A stretch of DNA of 34,982 nucleotides from Treponema sp. (GTDB taxonomy: Bacteria; Spirochaetota; Spirochaetia; Treponematales; Treponemataceae): contig JAEDFM010000024.1 of the NCBI GenBank assembly GCA_016292805.1, positions 1-34,982 on the forward strand. Direction: 5' to 3'. Positions 23,978-32,603 of this stretch are shown here, piece after piece. Numbering within the stretch: position 1 is the stretch's first letter; the number at the start of each line of letters is the position of its first letter. The notes beneath the pieces were generated by a model. The model was not told where the DNA came from. It worked only from the letters and a program-made list of their open reading frames with translations, and did no database searches. The translations under genes were made by a program, and so were the position numbers.

Positions 23978-26412
23978 TGCTTCTGATCATTCTCCTTTAT
24001 GTGTTTAAAAAGCGCTTTGTCTATATCTGGAACCTCTTCTTTGTTTTCATTTATCTGATTTGTAGAAGCCTGATTTTGTTTTCCATCTTCCAGTGTCTTT
24101 TGTAAAGACAGTTCCATGTTGATTTTTGCATCTATTTTTGTGTTGTCAATTTCCAGTGCTTTTCTGAAAAAATTCTGTGCATCATCAAAATTAGATTTTT
24201 TCTGAGATATAACCCCAGCATTGTAGAATGCTGCATATTTTACATTGGCAGGTGCCTCGTCTGGAATTTGAGCAAAGCGTTTCATGGCAGCTTCGTCTTC
24301 TCCCAGCATTTGATAGGCTGTTCCTAAATCGTAAAGTGCATAGGCATAGGAATTAATATCATCAGTTCCTTCAGATTTTTCTACAACATCAAGAAAGTAA
24401 GATACTGCAGAACGATACTGCTTCTGACGGAAAGAAATTGTTCCGTTTAATACAGAAGAAGTTTCTGTACATCCTGTAAAGAAAATTGAGAAAACGCATA
24501 AAGCGCCAGCTGCAGATCGTCTTCGTCTGCGCTGATTTTTTACATCTTCAACAATGTGAGAAAAATTAAATTCCGTTGTAATAAAACCAAAAGCAAATGC
24601 CAGTAATGCCAGAACAAGAAATAATTTGTAATGAGATACAGGCTTTGCCTCGTAGGAAATAATCTGAGATTTTCCATCATCCAACTGTGATAAAAGTTTT
24701 AATGCAGAACCCCTTTCTGTAGAGTTAATGAACTGAATAAGATTCTGGTTTTTGTAAAAAGGAATTTTCTTTTCTGCTGCGCTGATTGCCTCACGGATTT
24801 CTTTTGTACGGAGAGCTGTCTGAATAACAGTTTCACCATCGCCTGCAAGTGCATTTGAAAATTCTTCACTTCCAAAACCTACTATGGAAACTGGAATACC
24901 ATTTTTTACACAGTCTACAAGAGCGTTTGTAAGCTGACCGTCAGTTTCTTCTCCATCTGTAAAAACCCAGATTCTTCCGGCAGAAGAATAATTTTTAGGG
25001 AAGGTTTCCCGTGCTTTAATTATACCTTTACCAAGACTTGTTCCAGGTACAGTCATCAACCCAGGATTCAAAACTTCTATAAGGCTTTCAATCATAGAGT
25101 GATCTTCAGTTAATGGAATTGCTGCAACCCCGTCACCTTTTGCAAGAACAACAGATACAGAAGTTCCGTCCATTTTTGAAAGCAGTTTTTTTGAATACAT
25201 TGAAGCAGCTTCAAGACGGGTATTGTTTCCCGGACAATCATCAACCTTCATACTGTTTGAAATATCAAATACAAAGCTGACTGCTGTACCAGTTTTTTGA
25301 ACCGGCACCATGTAGGTTCCCCAGCTAAAATCGTGATAAGCAAGAATCATCATAATGAAGGCAAAACCCAAAAGAATTGAGCGGATGATTAAAAGCTTCT
25401 TAAAATGAAAGTTAGGTTTTTCTTTTAGTACAAGTCGTTTTAAAATCCATGTAAGCATAATCAGAATGATTGCCATAAGAATGAACTGCTTGTAGTAATG
25501 CTTTTTTCCTGTGCGGTAAATAAAACTTTGAGTTACATTTTCAGTCTGCGCAACAGTTTCCAAAGTTGCACCCAGCTCAGCAATAGAACGGGTTTCAAAG
25601 TAACGGCCGCTGGCTGATTCAGAAAGCTTGCGAAGTGAAGTGCCGTCAAAGTTTGAATCAAGATAACCTGAGTAAAGTTTTCCAGAGATAGGGTCTGTAT
25701 ATTCAATTGGTACAGTTCCTTTAGAACCAATACCAACAATATAAAGGGTAATATTGTTTCTTTTTGCTAATGCTGCCGCTGTGTCTGGATGAATTTCACC
25801 TGCGTTGTTTTCGCCGTCGGTTAAAAGAATAATACATTTTTTAGGAGCATTAGAAGCCGCAAGATGACAAACCGCAGTACTTACTCCGTCACCAATTGCC
25901 GTTCCGTTTCCCATATATCCAATGGTCAGTTCACCAAGCCGTTTTTCAAATGTGCTTAAGTCGTTGGTTGGGGGTACAAGCACAGATGCATTGCTCCCCA
26001 GTGCTACAGCACCATAACGGTATCCATCATGACTTTTAATAATTGAGCGAATTGAATTTTTGGCAGCTGCCAGACGTGTATCTCCATCAACATCTTTAGC
26101 CGCCATAGAAGGACTGGTGTCTACAACAAACATAATGTCCGTTCCAAGATTTGTGTAAACCTTTTCCTGAGTAGAAACAACTGGATCAGCAAGTGCTGCA
26201 ACACCAAAACTAAAACTTAAAATAATAAAAATTCTGGCCAGTACAGAAAGAAACTTTCTGAATTTTCCATTCCAGGTAAAGCTTTTGCCTTCCCAATCTG
26301 CAAGAACCGCACCAAAAGTAATCTTCTTAAAAATCTTCAGATAACGAAGCAGATACAAAAGTGGAATGAGCAGCAGCTGAAGGAATGCAACAGGATTTTG
26401 AAAACTAAACAT
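23926..26412 (-). CDS. fused VWA-VWA-TPR membrane protein (BatA-BatB-BatC type)
   Basis: One polypeptide of 828 residues joining what are often three Bat proteins. The start is ATG 26412 (MFSFQNPVAFLQLL), with AGGAGG 6 nt upstream; the frame extends to 26472 but without such support. Two N-terminal membrane segments come before VWA 1, with metal site DTSPS at 98-102. Two more segments near 308-328 and 340-360 come before VWA 2, with DISNS at 383-387. A fifth segment lies at about 596-613. Then an Arg-rich stretch QRRRRRS and a hydrophobic run ending in a lipobox-like FTGC (645-648) lead into TPR repeats (about 660-765) and a polar tail. It overlaps its upstream neighbour by 8 nt and the BatD-like gene by 52 nt. 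Bat proteins are tied to oxygen tolerance and envelope stress in other bacteria. Confidence 0.88.
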   Translation of the reverse strand: MFSFQNPVAFLQLLLIPLLYLLRYLKIFKKITFGAVLADWEGKSFTWNGKFRKFLSVLARIFIILSFSFGVAALADPVVSTQEKVYTNLGTDIMFVVDTSPSMAAKDVDGDTRLAAAKNSIRSIIKSHDGYRYGAVALGSNASVLVPPTNDLSTFEKRLGELTIGYMGNGTAIGDGVSTAVCHLAASNAPKKCIILLTDGENNAGEIHPDTAAALAKRNNITLYIVGIGSKGTVPIEYTDPISGKLYSGYLDSNFDGTSLRKLSESASGRYFETRSIAELGATLETVAQTENVTQSFIYRTGKKHYYKQFILMAIILIMLTWILKRLVLKEKPNFHFKKLLIIRSILLGFAFIMMILAYHDFSWGTYMVPVQKTGTAVSFVFDISNSMKVDDCPGNNTRLEAASMYSKKLLSKMDGTSVSVVLAKGDGVAAIPLTEDHSMIESLIEVLNPGLMTVPGTSLGKGIIKARETFPKNYSSAGRIWVFTDGEETDGQLTNALVDCVKNGIPVSIVGFGSEEFSNALAGDGETVIQTALRTKEIREAISAAEKKIPFYKNQNLIQFINSTERGSALKLLSQLDDGKSQIISYEAKPVSHYKLFLVLALLAFAFGFITTEFNFSHIVEDVKNQRRRRRSAAGALCVFSIFFTGCTETSSVLNGTISFRQKQYRSAVSYFLDVVEKSEGTDDINSYAYALYDLGTAYQMLGEDEAAMKRFAQIPDEAPANVKYAAFYNAGVISQKKSNFDDAQNFFRKALEIDNTKIDAKINMELSLQKTLEDGKQNQASTNQINENKEEVPDIDKALFKHIKENDQKQWKNSETSQNQNLSSDY

Positions 26413-27451
26413 TCTGAACCTCCTGTTTTGGATTACTATCTTTTTTAGGCTCAGGAGCCTCAATGCTTTCAATATTATTTTTTAAGCCTTCAATGATTCT
26501 ATTTTTTTCATCTTTGTTAAAGCTGGCTTTTGTTTTTCCGTAGGAGTTATGGGAGTAACGGATAAAATCTGTTCTTATAAATGCCGCTGCAATTTCACCC
26601 ACAGCGTTTTCTTTTACTTCCCCTGCAAGGCCGCAGGTTGCTTTATAAAAGCCAGACATAATTTCTGAAGCTCCACAATTAGTAAAAGGATAATCAAAGC
26701 GAACCTTAAGGTAATTTCTCATACACTTTTGTAACTGTTCTGCAGTTTCTTTATCGCTTATTTCTTCAGCTGATAATTTATTCAGAGCTTTAAGAGTCTG
26801 TTTTTTGTTTTTTCTATATTTTGCCAGCAGCTTTTGTGTGCGAATAAAAGTGGCAATTTTTTTATGTTTCAGAATTGCTTCTAATGTAAGAATGGCAAGA
26901 ACAATCAGCAGAATGATGATTCCGTAAATCTTGTAGGTTGTTCCTGGCAGCAATAATGGAGAAAGGGCTCCTCGTGGCGAATCAATAGAGTTCTGTTCTG
27001 TAAGGGAAACAATATTTACATCATCAAAAGAAAGAATAAGAGAGCTGTGATTAATGTTCTGTGAGTCAGTTGCAAGACAAAAGCCAGAAACTACATCGTA
27101 AGCTGGGAATCTGATATTACCTGTTTTCCATGGAACAAAGGTGATGACAAGAGTGTAATAGCTTGTGTTATTAGTTATAAACTGAATATTCTTTATATCA
27201 TATTCTTTTGAATTTAATTCAGAAGTAAAGCTTGTTACAGATAATTCCTTTGAGCTTCCCTTTGGCAGCTTTTTAAATAAATCCAGATCCGTATTAAATG
27301 AGCATCTTAATTCTGCAGTATCTCCAATGTATACCTTTTTTGGCATAAGGATTTGCTGAGCACTTACACTTAACTGAGCAAAGGCAGGTGCTGTAGTAAG
27401 CAGAAATAGAGAGGCGGTTATGATTTTTACAAATGTTGTATGTAATTTCAT
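26405..27451 (-). CDS. Bat-operon membrane protein of unknown function
   Basis: A 348-residue exported protein from ATG 27451 (MKLHTTFVKIITASLF), which begins a good signal peptide ending in AFAQ. A TTG at 27481 would add ten residues that do not look like a signal n-region. The periplasmic part (25-165) is beta-rich (YIGDTAELRCSFNTDLDLF, VPWKTGNIRFPAYDV) and resembles BatD-type beta domains. One membrane helix follows (YGIIILLIVLAILTLEAIL), then a Lys-rich cytosolic helical region and an acidic tail. This layout is like the DUF4381-type proteins found next to DUF58 genes. It lies 4 nt after the DUF58 stop and overlaps the fused VWA gene by 8 nt. Confidence 0.75.
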   Translation of the reverse strand: MKLHTTFVKIITASLFLLTTAPAFAQLSVSAQQILMPKKVYIGDTAELRCSFNTDLDLFKKLPKGSSKELSVTSFTSELNSKEYDIKNIQFITNNTSYYTLVITFVPWKTGNIRFPAYDVVSGFCLATDSQNINHSSLILSFDDVNIVSLTEQNSIDSPRGALSPLLLPGTTYKIYGIIILLIVLAILTLEAILKHKKIATFIRTQKLLAKYRKNKKQTLKALNKLSAEEISDKETAEQLQKCMRNYLKVRFDYPFTNCGASEIMSGFYKATCGLAGEVKENAVGEIAAAFIRTDFIRYSHNSYGKTKASFNKDEKNRIIEGLKNNIESIEAPEPKKDSNPKQEVQNV

Positions 27452-27455
27452 TTTA

Positions 27456-28343
27456 TTATCGTAATTTTGTTTTGTGAGCAAATATGGAATTCAACACCGC
27501 CAGAGGATCATCTTTTGTGTTCATAATTACAGGTAGAATGCCGTGTTTAAGGCAGGTGTTAGTCATATGCTTTGTGTTGTTTTCGTCAAACTCTTTCCAG
27601 GCTTTTTTAAATTTTGGTGATGAAGATGGTAATGTCATAGTTAAGCCACTTTCCAGGTCTTCAAAAGGGACAGTCCCCAGCGAAGGCAGCTCTTCATCAA
27701 GTTTATCTTTTATGTTGATTGCAATTACATCATGCTTTTGCGACAAGGTGATTAATGGTTTTTCCCAGCCCCCACTTCTAAAATCAGAAAAAACAAAAAC
27801 CAAAGACCGTTTGCGAAGCAGTTTGCCGGCGCCGGTCAAAGCGTTTCCTAAAATAGAACCGCTGTCCTTATTTTCCGAAAGTTTATCCAGCTGCGTTAAA
27901 ACAACCATTGTGCGTTCCCTGCCAAACTCAGGTGCGCAGCTGAACTTAATTGTTTTATCAAAAAATACAGCTCCCAGAGGACTGTCATTAATTTCAGCAG
28001 CAATTGCCAGAATAGCGGCAGAGTAGGCAGCAATATTAAACTTGGAAACTTTGTCTGAAGCAACGCTCATAGAAAGAGAACTGTCCACTACAAGAAAAAT
28101 CTGCAGCTCCCGTTCTTCTTCATACATTTTTACATAAGGCTTTCCCATACGGGCAGTAACATTCCAGTCAATACTGCGGATATCATCACCACGGATGTAA
28201 TCCCGCACATCACAGAATTCAATTCCCTGACCACGATATAAAGACCGGAAGCTTCCGCTCTTCATACCTTCCGCCAGATCTATTGCCGCCAGGCGTAAAA
28301 GTGAGGCTTGTTTTACTAAGGTTTCAGAATTAGCAAAAGACAT
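27456..28343 (-). CDS. DUF58-family protein
   Basis: A 295-residue cytosolic protein of the DUF58 family, the standard partner of MoxR ATPases. The signature is GSFRSLYRGQGIEFCDVRDYIRGDDIRSIDWNVTARMGKPYVK, split here over about residues 30-72. The C-terminal part is a VWA-like fold starting IFLVVDSSLSMSVASD with a DSSLS metal site, and VFSDFRSGGW later. These proteins are thought to work with MoxR to mature or assemble membrane or metal-dependent complexes. It starts 27 nt downstream of the moxR stop. No strong ribosome site is apparent before ATG 28343. Confidence 0.9.
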   Translation of the reverse strand: MSFANSETLVKQASLLRLAAIDLAEGMKSGSFRSLYRGQGIEFCDVRDYIRGDDIRSIDWNVTARMGKPYVKMYEEERELQIFLVVDSSLSMSVASDKVSKFNIAAYSAAILAIAAEINDSPLGAVFFDKTIKFSCAPEFGRERTMVVLTQLDKLSENKDSGSILGNALTGAGKLLRKRSLVFVFSDFRSGGWEKPLITLSQKHDVIAINIKDKLDEELPSLGTVPFEDLESGLTMTLPSSSPKFKKAWKEFDENNTKHMTNTCLKHGILPVIMNTKDDPLAVLNSIFAHKTKLR

Positions 28344-28370
28344 TTCTGTTTCTTTCCCGCTCAGCTAAAA

Positions 28371-29351
28371 TTATGGAACAGGAACAAAATCCAGAATACG
28401 GCTGATAATTTCATCAGGAGTAATGCTGTCTGCCGCTGCTTCATAAGAAAGCACCAGACGATGACGCAAAACACCAGGAGCAACAGCTTTAATATCTTCT
28501 GGAATTACAAAAGAGCGTCCTGCAAAAAGAGCATGTGCTTTTGCACACTGCAGCATAGCAATACCAGCGCGTGGCGAAGCACCAAAAGTAACATATCGGG
28601 TAATGTCATTTGAGTTTGCATGTGCAGACTGACCATTATTTTTTCTGGTTACATTAAGAATTGAAACAATGTATTCAATCAGTTTGTCATCGCAAACAAC
28701 TTCATCTGCAGCCTTCTGCATTTTTTCAATATCGCCTGCAGAAATAATTTTTTTCACCTTTATGTCAGGGGCTTTTCCACAGGTTTTGATAATGTCTTTT
28801 TCGTTTTCGTTAGAAGGATAGTCAATTACCAGTTTAAGAAGGAAACGGTCTAATTCTGCTTCAGGAAGATTGTAGGTTCCTTCCTGCTCAACAGGGTTCT
28901 GTGTGGCAAGAACAAAAAATGGTTTTGGAAGTTCAAAAGAATTTTCACCAATCGTTACCTGTTTTTCTTCCATTGCTTCAAGCATAGCCGACTGAACCTT
29001 AGCAGGTGCACGGTTAATTTCATCAGCAAGAATTACATTTGCAAAAACAGGACCTTTGCGAACAGTAAAGCTTCCGGATTTCTGTTCGTAAATTAAAGTA
29101 CCTGTTACATCCGCTGGCATTAAATCAGGAGTAAACTGAATGCGTTTAAAATCCAGACCAAGAATTTCAGCAATAGTTTTTACAGTTAAAGTTTTTGCCA
29201 GTCCTGGAACACCTTCCAGTAAAACATGACCGCCCGAAATGAATGCAGTCAAAATATCTTCAATCAGCTGGTCCTGACCAACAAGTCTTTTTCCAGCTTC
29301 TTTTTTACAACTCTCAAGGATTTTTTTGATTTCTTCGATAGAATTTTCCAT
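28371..29351 (-). CDS. MoxR-family AAA+ ATPase
   Basis: A 326-residue AAA+ ATPase thought to act as a chaperone for VWA-domain partners. Walker A is EGVPGLAKT (46-54), Walker B NVILADEINRAP (about 105-116), sensor 1 FVLATQNPVEQEGTYNLPEAELDRF, and the C-terminal lid has GASPRAGIAML. The gene is the first of the six-gene minus-strand Bat-type operon ending at 22015. Its ATG 29351 is 7 nt after an extended -10 box and has no Shine-Dalgarno, so the operon mRNA may be leaderless. All ATPase motifs are intact. Confidence 0.95.
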   Translation of the reverse strand: MENSIEEIKKILESCKKEAGKRLVGQDQLIEDILTAFISGGHVLLEGVPGLAKTLTVKTIAEILGLDFKRIQFTPDLMPADVTGTLIYEQKSGSFTVRKGPVFANVILADEINRAPAKVQSAMLEAMEEKQVTIGENSFELPKPFFVLATQNPVEQEGTYNLPEAELDRFLLKLVIDYPSNENEKDIIKTCGKAPDIKVKKIISAGDIEKMQKAADEVVCDDKLIEYIVSILNVTRKNNGQSAHANSNDITRYVTFGASPRAGIAMLQCAKAHALFAGRSFVIPEDIKAVAPGVLRHRLVLSYEAAADSITPDEIISRILDFVPVP

Positions 29352-29358
29352 AGACCGA

Positions 29359-29367
29359 AGTATAGCA
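29359..29367 (-). promoter_or_regulatory. extended -10 promoter of the moxR/Bat operon
   Basis: TGCTATACT on the minus strand (-10 hexamer at 29359-29364, TG extension at 29366-29367) ends 7 nt before ATG 29351. The -35 region is poor, as often seen with extended -10 promoters. The expected start point is at the A of the ATG. Confidence 0.6.
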
Positions 29368-29443
29368 TATTTTCATATAATAGTGGATAGGGGGTAATTT
29401 TGCATAAATATACAAAAAACACCTGCAAAATGCATAAAAAAAA

Positions 29444-29472
29444 TTGACCAAAATAACGCAAATTTAGATAAT
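29444..29472 (+). promoter_or_regulatory. promoter of the aminotransferase gene
   Basis: The -35 box TTGACC (29444-29449) and -10 box GATAAT (29467-29472) are 17 nt apart. The -10 ends 9 nt before ATG 29482 and no ribosome binding site lies between, so the mRNA would have at most 2-3 nt before the ATG. Confidence 0.65.
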
Positions 29473-29481
29473 GTCTTCATT

Positions 29482-30771
29482 ATGATTAACCCATTAGCTA
29501 AAGAATTAAACGACATATTGTCTGGTTCAGTTGTAGACGCACTCATGTCCGACATGGGTAAGCGCCTTTATTTTCCAAATGGAATTATTTCTCAGGGTGG
29601 CGAAGCTGCTAAAGATGCTAAGGTTGCAAATGGTACAATCGGTATGGCAGTTGCAAACGGAACACCAATCGAACTGGATTCTTACAAAAAATTAATGCCT
29701 GAATTGAATCCAAGTGAAACAGTTGCTTATGCAAAAACTGCTGGTAATCCTGATGTGCGCACAATCTGGAAAGAAAAAATTATTGAAAAAAATCCAGATT
29801 TGAAAAATAAAAAAATCTCTACACCAATTTTAGTTCCAGGTCTAACAGCTGTACTTTCTTATGTTTGTGATCTTTTTGTTGATGCTGATAAACCTTTACT
29901 TGCAGCAGATCCAAGCTGGGACAACTATGAATTAATCGCATCTGCCCGCCGGGGTGCTGAATTCCATCAGTTCAAATGTTTTGAAAAGGGAAAGTTCAAT
30001 GTTCCTGGAATCGAAGCTGCCATGAAAGCAGACGCAGAAAAATACGGTTCAGTTCGTATTATTTTGAACTTCCCGCAGAATCCATCTGGATACAGTCCAA
30101 CAAAAGATGAAGCTAAACAGCTGGTAAAAATCGTAAAAGAAATCGCAGAAAGCGGAAAGAAAGTTCTTGTTCTTTCAGATGACGCTTACTTTGGTTTGAA
30201 TTACGAAGATGACATTGAACCACAGTCACTTTTTGCATATATGGCAGATCTTCACGAAAATGTTCTTGCCATTAAGGCTGATGGTCCTACAAAAGAGGAC
30301 TTTGCATGGGGATTCCGTACAGGTTTCATTACTTTTGGTTCAAAAGGCTTAAGCGACCAGCAGATTACAGCTTTAACAACTAAGTTTATGGCAGCAATCC
30401 GTTCTTCAGTTTCTTGTTCATCAACAGTTTCTCAGAGCCTTGTTATTCATGCTCTTAAAGATCCTGCACACGAAGCACAGAAAAAAGAACTTCGCAAAAT
30501 GCTTCAGGTCCGCTATGATACAGTTCGCAAATTTGTAAATACTCACCAGTCAAAAGTTCTTGAACCTTTACCATTCAACTCTGGTTACTTCATGAGCTTC
30601 AATGTAAAAACTGGAAATGCTGAAGATATCCGCAAAAAACTTCTTGCAGAAAAAGGTATTGGTATCATTCAGATTGATGCAAATACACTTCGCGTAGCAT
30701 TCTCAAGTATTGATGAAGATAAGATTGAAAAGGTTTATTCTGATATATATAATGTTGCTGACAACATCTAA
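29482..30771 (+). CDS. PLP-dependent class I/II aminotransferase
   Basis: A 429-residue cytosolic fold-type I aminotransferase. NFPQNPSGYSPT (196-207) has the conserved Asn-Pro, and LSDDAYFGL (231-239) the Asp and Tyr that bind the pyridine ring. IKADGPTKEDFAWGFRTGFI has the likely Schiff-base Lys271 and phosphate-binding Arg279. The GPTKEDFAWGFRTG sequence differs from the common SxSKxxxxxGxRxG by lacking Ser before the Lys, and marks a less usual branch; the amino donor cannot be predicted. It is divergent from moxR with 130 nt between the starts and is followed by terminator-like hairpins before the solute-binding lipoprotein. Confidence 0.9.
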   Translation: MINPLAKELNDILSGSVVDALMSDMGKRLYFPNGIISQGGEAAKDAKVANGTIGMAVANGTPIELDSYKKLMPELNPSETVAYAKTAGNPDVRTIWKEKIIEKNPDLKNKKISTPILVPGLTAVLSYVCDLFVDADKPLLAADPSWDNYELIASARRGAEFHQFKCFEKGKFNVPGIEAAMKADAEKYGSVRIILNFPQNPSGYSPTKDEAKQLVKIVKEIAESGKKVLVLSDDAYFGLNYEDDIEPQSLFAYMADLHENVLAIKADGPTKEDFAWGFRTGFITFGSKGLSDQQITALTTKFMAAIRSSVSCSSTVSQSLVIHALKDPAHEAQKKELRKMLQVRYDTVRKFVNTHQSKVLEPLPFNSGYFMSFNVKTGNAEDIRKKLLAEKGIGIIQIDANTLRVAFSSIDEDKIEKVYSDIYNVADNI

Positions 30772-30774
30772 ACA

Positions 30775-30812
30775 GACTGAGTCCTATGGGTTCAGTCCCG
30801 TGGGACTTTTTT
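30775..30812 (+). terminator. intrinsic terminator after the aminotransferase gene, with overlapping alternative stem
   Basis: An 11-bp stem with two G-U pairs joins 30780-30790 (AGTCCTATGGG) to 30797-30807, with a 6-nt loop, and six Ts end at 30812. A second stem, GACTGA (30775-30780) with TCAGTC (30792-30797), would compete with it by using its loop and one arm. The ATG of the next gene is 1 nt after the T-tract. Confidence 0.75.
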
Positions 30813-30813
30813 A

Positions 30814-32091
30814 ATGAATAAATGCAATAACACGGTGGTTAAGGTTGTCCTTGCCACCGTTTTTTTATGTGCAGGCTTTTTTTCTTCCTGCTCAAAGAAC
30901 AAAGTAACATCAAATCGAATTGTAATCTGGACCGATAACTCAGAATTTGCCCAGTATGCAGAATATTTTAACAGTACTCATACAGATGATAAGGTTGTTC
31001 TGGTTTATAAAGAAAATCCAGCACTTTCACTGCCACCAGCAAAAGACGAACTACCACCGGATATCGTAGTTGGTTCCTGGCTTCGCACAGATTCAACCCA
31101 GAAATATTTCAAGGCTCTGGATTACATCTTTGATACAAAAAAACTGACTTCATCCATGTTTTATCCCCAGCTTATAGAAGCCGGTAAAGTAAAACATACC
31201 CAGTATCTTCTGCCAGTCAGCTTTAATCTTCCTGCAATTATTTTTGCCAACGAAAATAAAAATCTGGTACCAGACAGTTATACATTAACCCTGGATCAGA
31301 TTCGTCATACCGCCTCCGAATACAACAGTAAAAACAAAAAAGAAGCTTATACCCGCATAGGATTCACACCAACCAGCAATTCAGATTTTCTTTATCTGGT
31401 TACCAAGCTTAAAGGTGCAAATTTCAGAGACGAAAAAGGCCAGATAACCTGGAATGATTTCCGCCTGGATGAGTCTACAAACTATATTCGAGATTGGGTA
31501 AATACAGAAAATACATCTGCCCAGATAGAGCAGGATTTTGCCTTCAAGTATCTGTTTATGCCTTATTACCGTCAGGTAAGCATTGGCAGAACCCTTTATG
31601 CCTATACCACAAGCAATGAACTGTTTAAGGTTATGAAAGACCAGACTCTGGATATAGATTACCGCTGGATAGCCCAGGATAAGCTTATTCCAGCAGAAGA
31701 TAACATGACCATGATGGGAATCTATAAAACCGCCAGAAACCAGGTAGGTGCCACAGAATTCATGGTCTGGTTCTGCCAGTCAGTTACACAGCAGAATATT
31801 CTTGAACGTAAATATCAGCTGAATCTTCAGACAGAAAAATTCGGTATTGCAGGCGGTTTCTCTGCAGTCCGGGATGTAACAGAACATATTCTTCCAGTTT
31901 ATTACACCCCGTTGCTGTCAAATCTTCCGCCAGCACAAATGATTCAGGTTCCCCAGAAATTACCAGCCCGCTGGACCAGTTACCAGTCTCAGGTAGTAGA
32001 GCAGTATGTTAAGGCCGCCGTTACTGAAGATACAAATTCCCTCAAAATCGAAGATTTCGAAAAAGAATACCGCAAAAAGTTCTACGACTAA
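30814..32091 (+). CDS. extracellular solute-binding lipoprotein (sugar ABC-type)
   Basis: A 425-residue lipoprotein resembling family 1 periplasmic binding proteins for sugars. The signal peptide has Lys residues near the start, a hydrophobic core and the lipobox FFSSC, with Cys26 lipidated. The first strand NRIVIWTDNSEFAQYAEYFN and the later DIVVGSW and YLLPVSFNLPAIIFANENKN segments fit a binding-protein lobe. No ABC permease genes are adjacent, so it may serve a transporter elsewhere. The start at ATG 30814 is odd. It directly follows a terminator T-tract, has no ribosome site, and codons 7-18 lie inside a second terminator-like hairpin. GTG at 30835 is the only in-frame alternative that keeps a signal peptide. 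Confidence 0.83.
   Translation: MNKCNNTVVKVVLATVFLCAGFFSSCSKNKVTSNRIVIWTDNSEFAQYAEYFNSTHTDDKVVLVYKENPALSLPPAKDELPPDIVVGSWLRTDSTQKYFKALDYIFDTKKLTSSMFYPQLIEAGKVKHTQYLLPVSFNLPAIIFANENKNLVPDSYTLTLDQIRHTASEYNSKNKKEAYTRIGFTPTSNSDFLYLVTKLKGANFRDEKGQITWNDFRLDESTNYIRDWVNTENTSAQIEQDFAFKYLFMPYYRQVSIGRTLYAYTTSNELFKVMKDQTLDIDYRWIAQDKLIPAEDNMTMMGIYKTARNQVGATEFMVWFCQSVTQQNILERKYQLNLQTEKFGIAGGFSAVRDVTEHILPVYYTPLLSNLPPAQMIQVPQKLPARWTSYQSQVVEQYVKAAVTEDTNSLKIEDFEKEYRKKFYD
30832..30866 (+). terminator. terminator-like hairpin inside the start of the solute-binding lipoprotein gene
   Basis: ACGGTGG (30832-30838) pairs with CCACCGT (30854-30860). An inner AAGG/CCTT stem (30841-30844 with 30849-30852) adds four pairs, with a 4-nt loop, and seven Ts run from 30860 to 30866. 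It has all the parts of a strong intrinsic terminator but lies within codons 7-18 of the lipoprotein gene, so translation from ATG 30814 would melt it. Confidence 0.75.
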
Positions 32092-32110
32092 ACCAACCTA
32101 ATCAGAAAAT

Positions 32111-32596
32111 TTATTCCAGAATTAAATCCACAGTTTCAGCTTTACTTGCCTTAATCAAATCTTCCGGTTTAAGGCAAAGCTGAATTCCCCGTTGACCACC
32201 ACTTACACAAACCTTTTCGTTTTCCAGAATCTTCTGATCAATAAAAGTTCTGAACTGGCGTTTCATTCCAATAGGAGTACAACCGCCGCGAATGTATCCA
32301 GTCAGCCCAAGCAGCTCCTCCGGTTTTACAGGATTAATTTCCTTACATCCCGCCGCCTGCCGTGCTTTTTTCAAATTGATTTCATGTTCCGCACTCTGAC
32401 AAAAAACGCAGATTTCCTTAGTTTCAGTCCGCATTACAATAGTCTTATAAACCGTACTTGCAGGAACTCCCAGCTTTTCAGCCATACGGCCAGCTGCTCC
32501 TTTTGCCAGCTCGTGCTCGCCGTCATCATCATATTCTTTAGCCTCGTATGGAATCTTAAGCCCATCAAGGATTCTCATAGCATTTGTCTTTTTCAT
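32111..32596 (-). CDS. ybaK: YbaK/EbsC-type Cys-tRNA(Pro) deacylase
   Basis: A 161-residue trans-editing hydrolase that removes Cys wrongly attached to tRNA-Pro. The family pattern is clear: TNAMRILDGLKIPYEAKEYD at the start, PASTVYKTIVMRT with the conserved Lys of the active site near residue 48, VFCQSAEHEINLKKA, GYIRGGCTPIGMKR and CVSGGQRGIQLCLKPEDL. I choose ATG 32596 because the earlier in-frame ATG at 32605 lies within the -10 box. The -10 TATAAT (32604-32609) is 7 nt before the chosen ATG, implying a leaderless mRNA. It is convergent with the solute-binding gene, with 19 nt between stops and no clear terminator. Confidence 0.93.
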   Translation of the reverse strand: MKKTNAMRILDGLKIPYEAKEYDDDGEHELAKGAAGRMAEKLGVPASTVYKTIVMRTETKEICVFCQSAEHEINLKKARQAAGCKEINPVKPEELLGLTGYIRGGCTPIGMKRQFRTFIDQKILENEKVCVSGGQRGIQLCLKPEDLIKASKAETVDLILE

Positions 32597-32603
32597 ATTC
32601 CCC

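Noticed and set aside
27484..28026. A 180-codon plus-strand frame opposite the DUF58 gene
   Set aside because: It is antisense to a well-conserved gene, with no promoter, ribosome site or domain.
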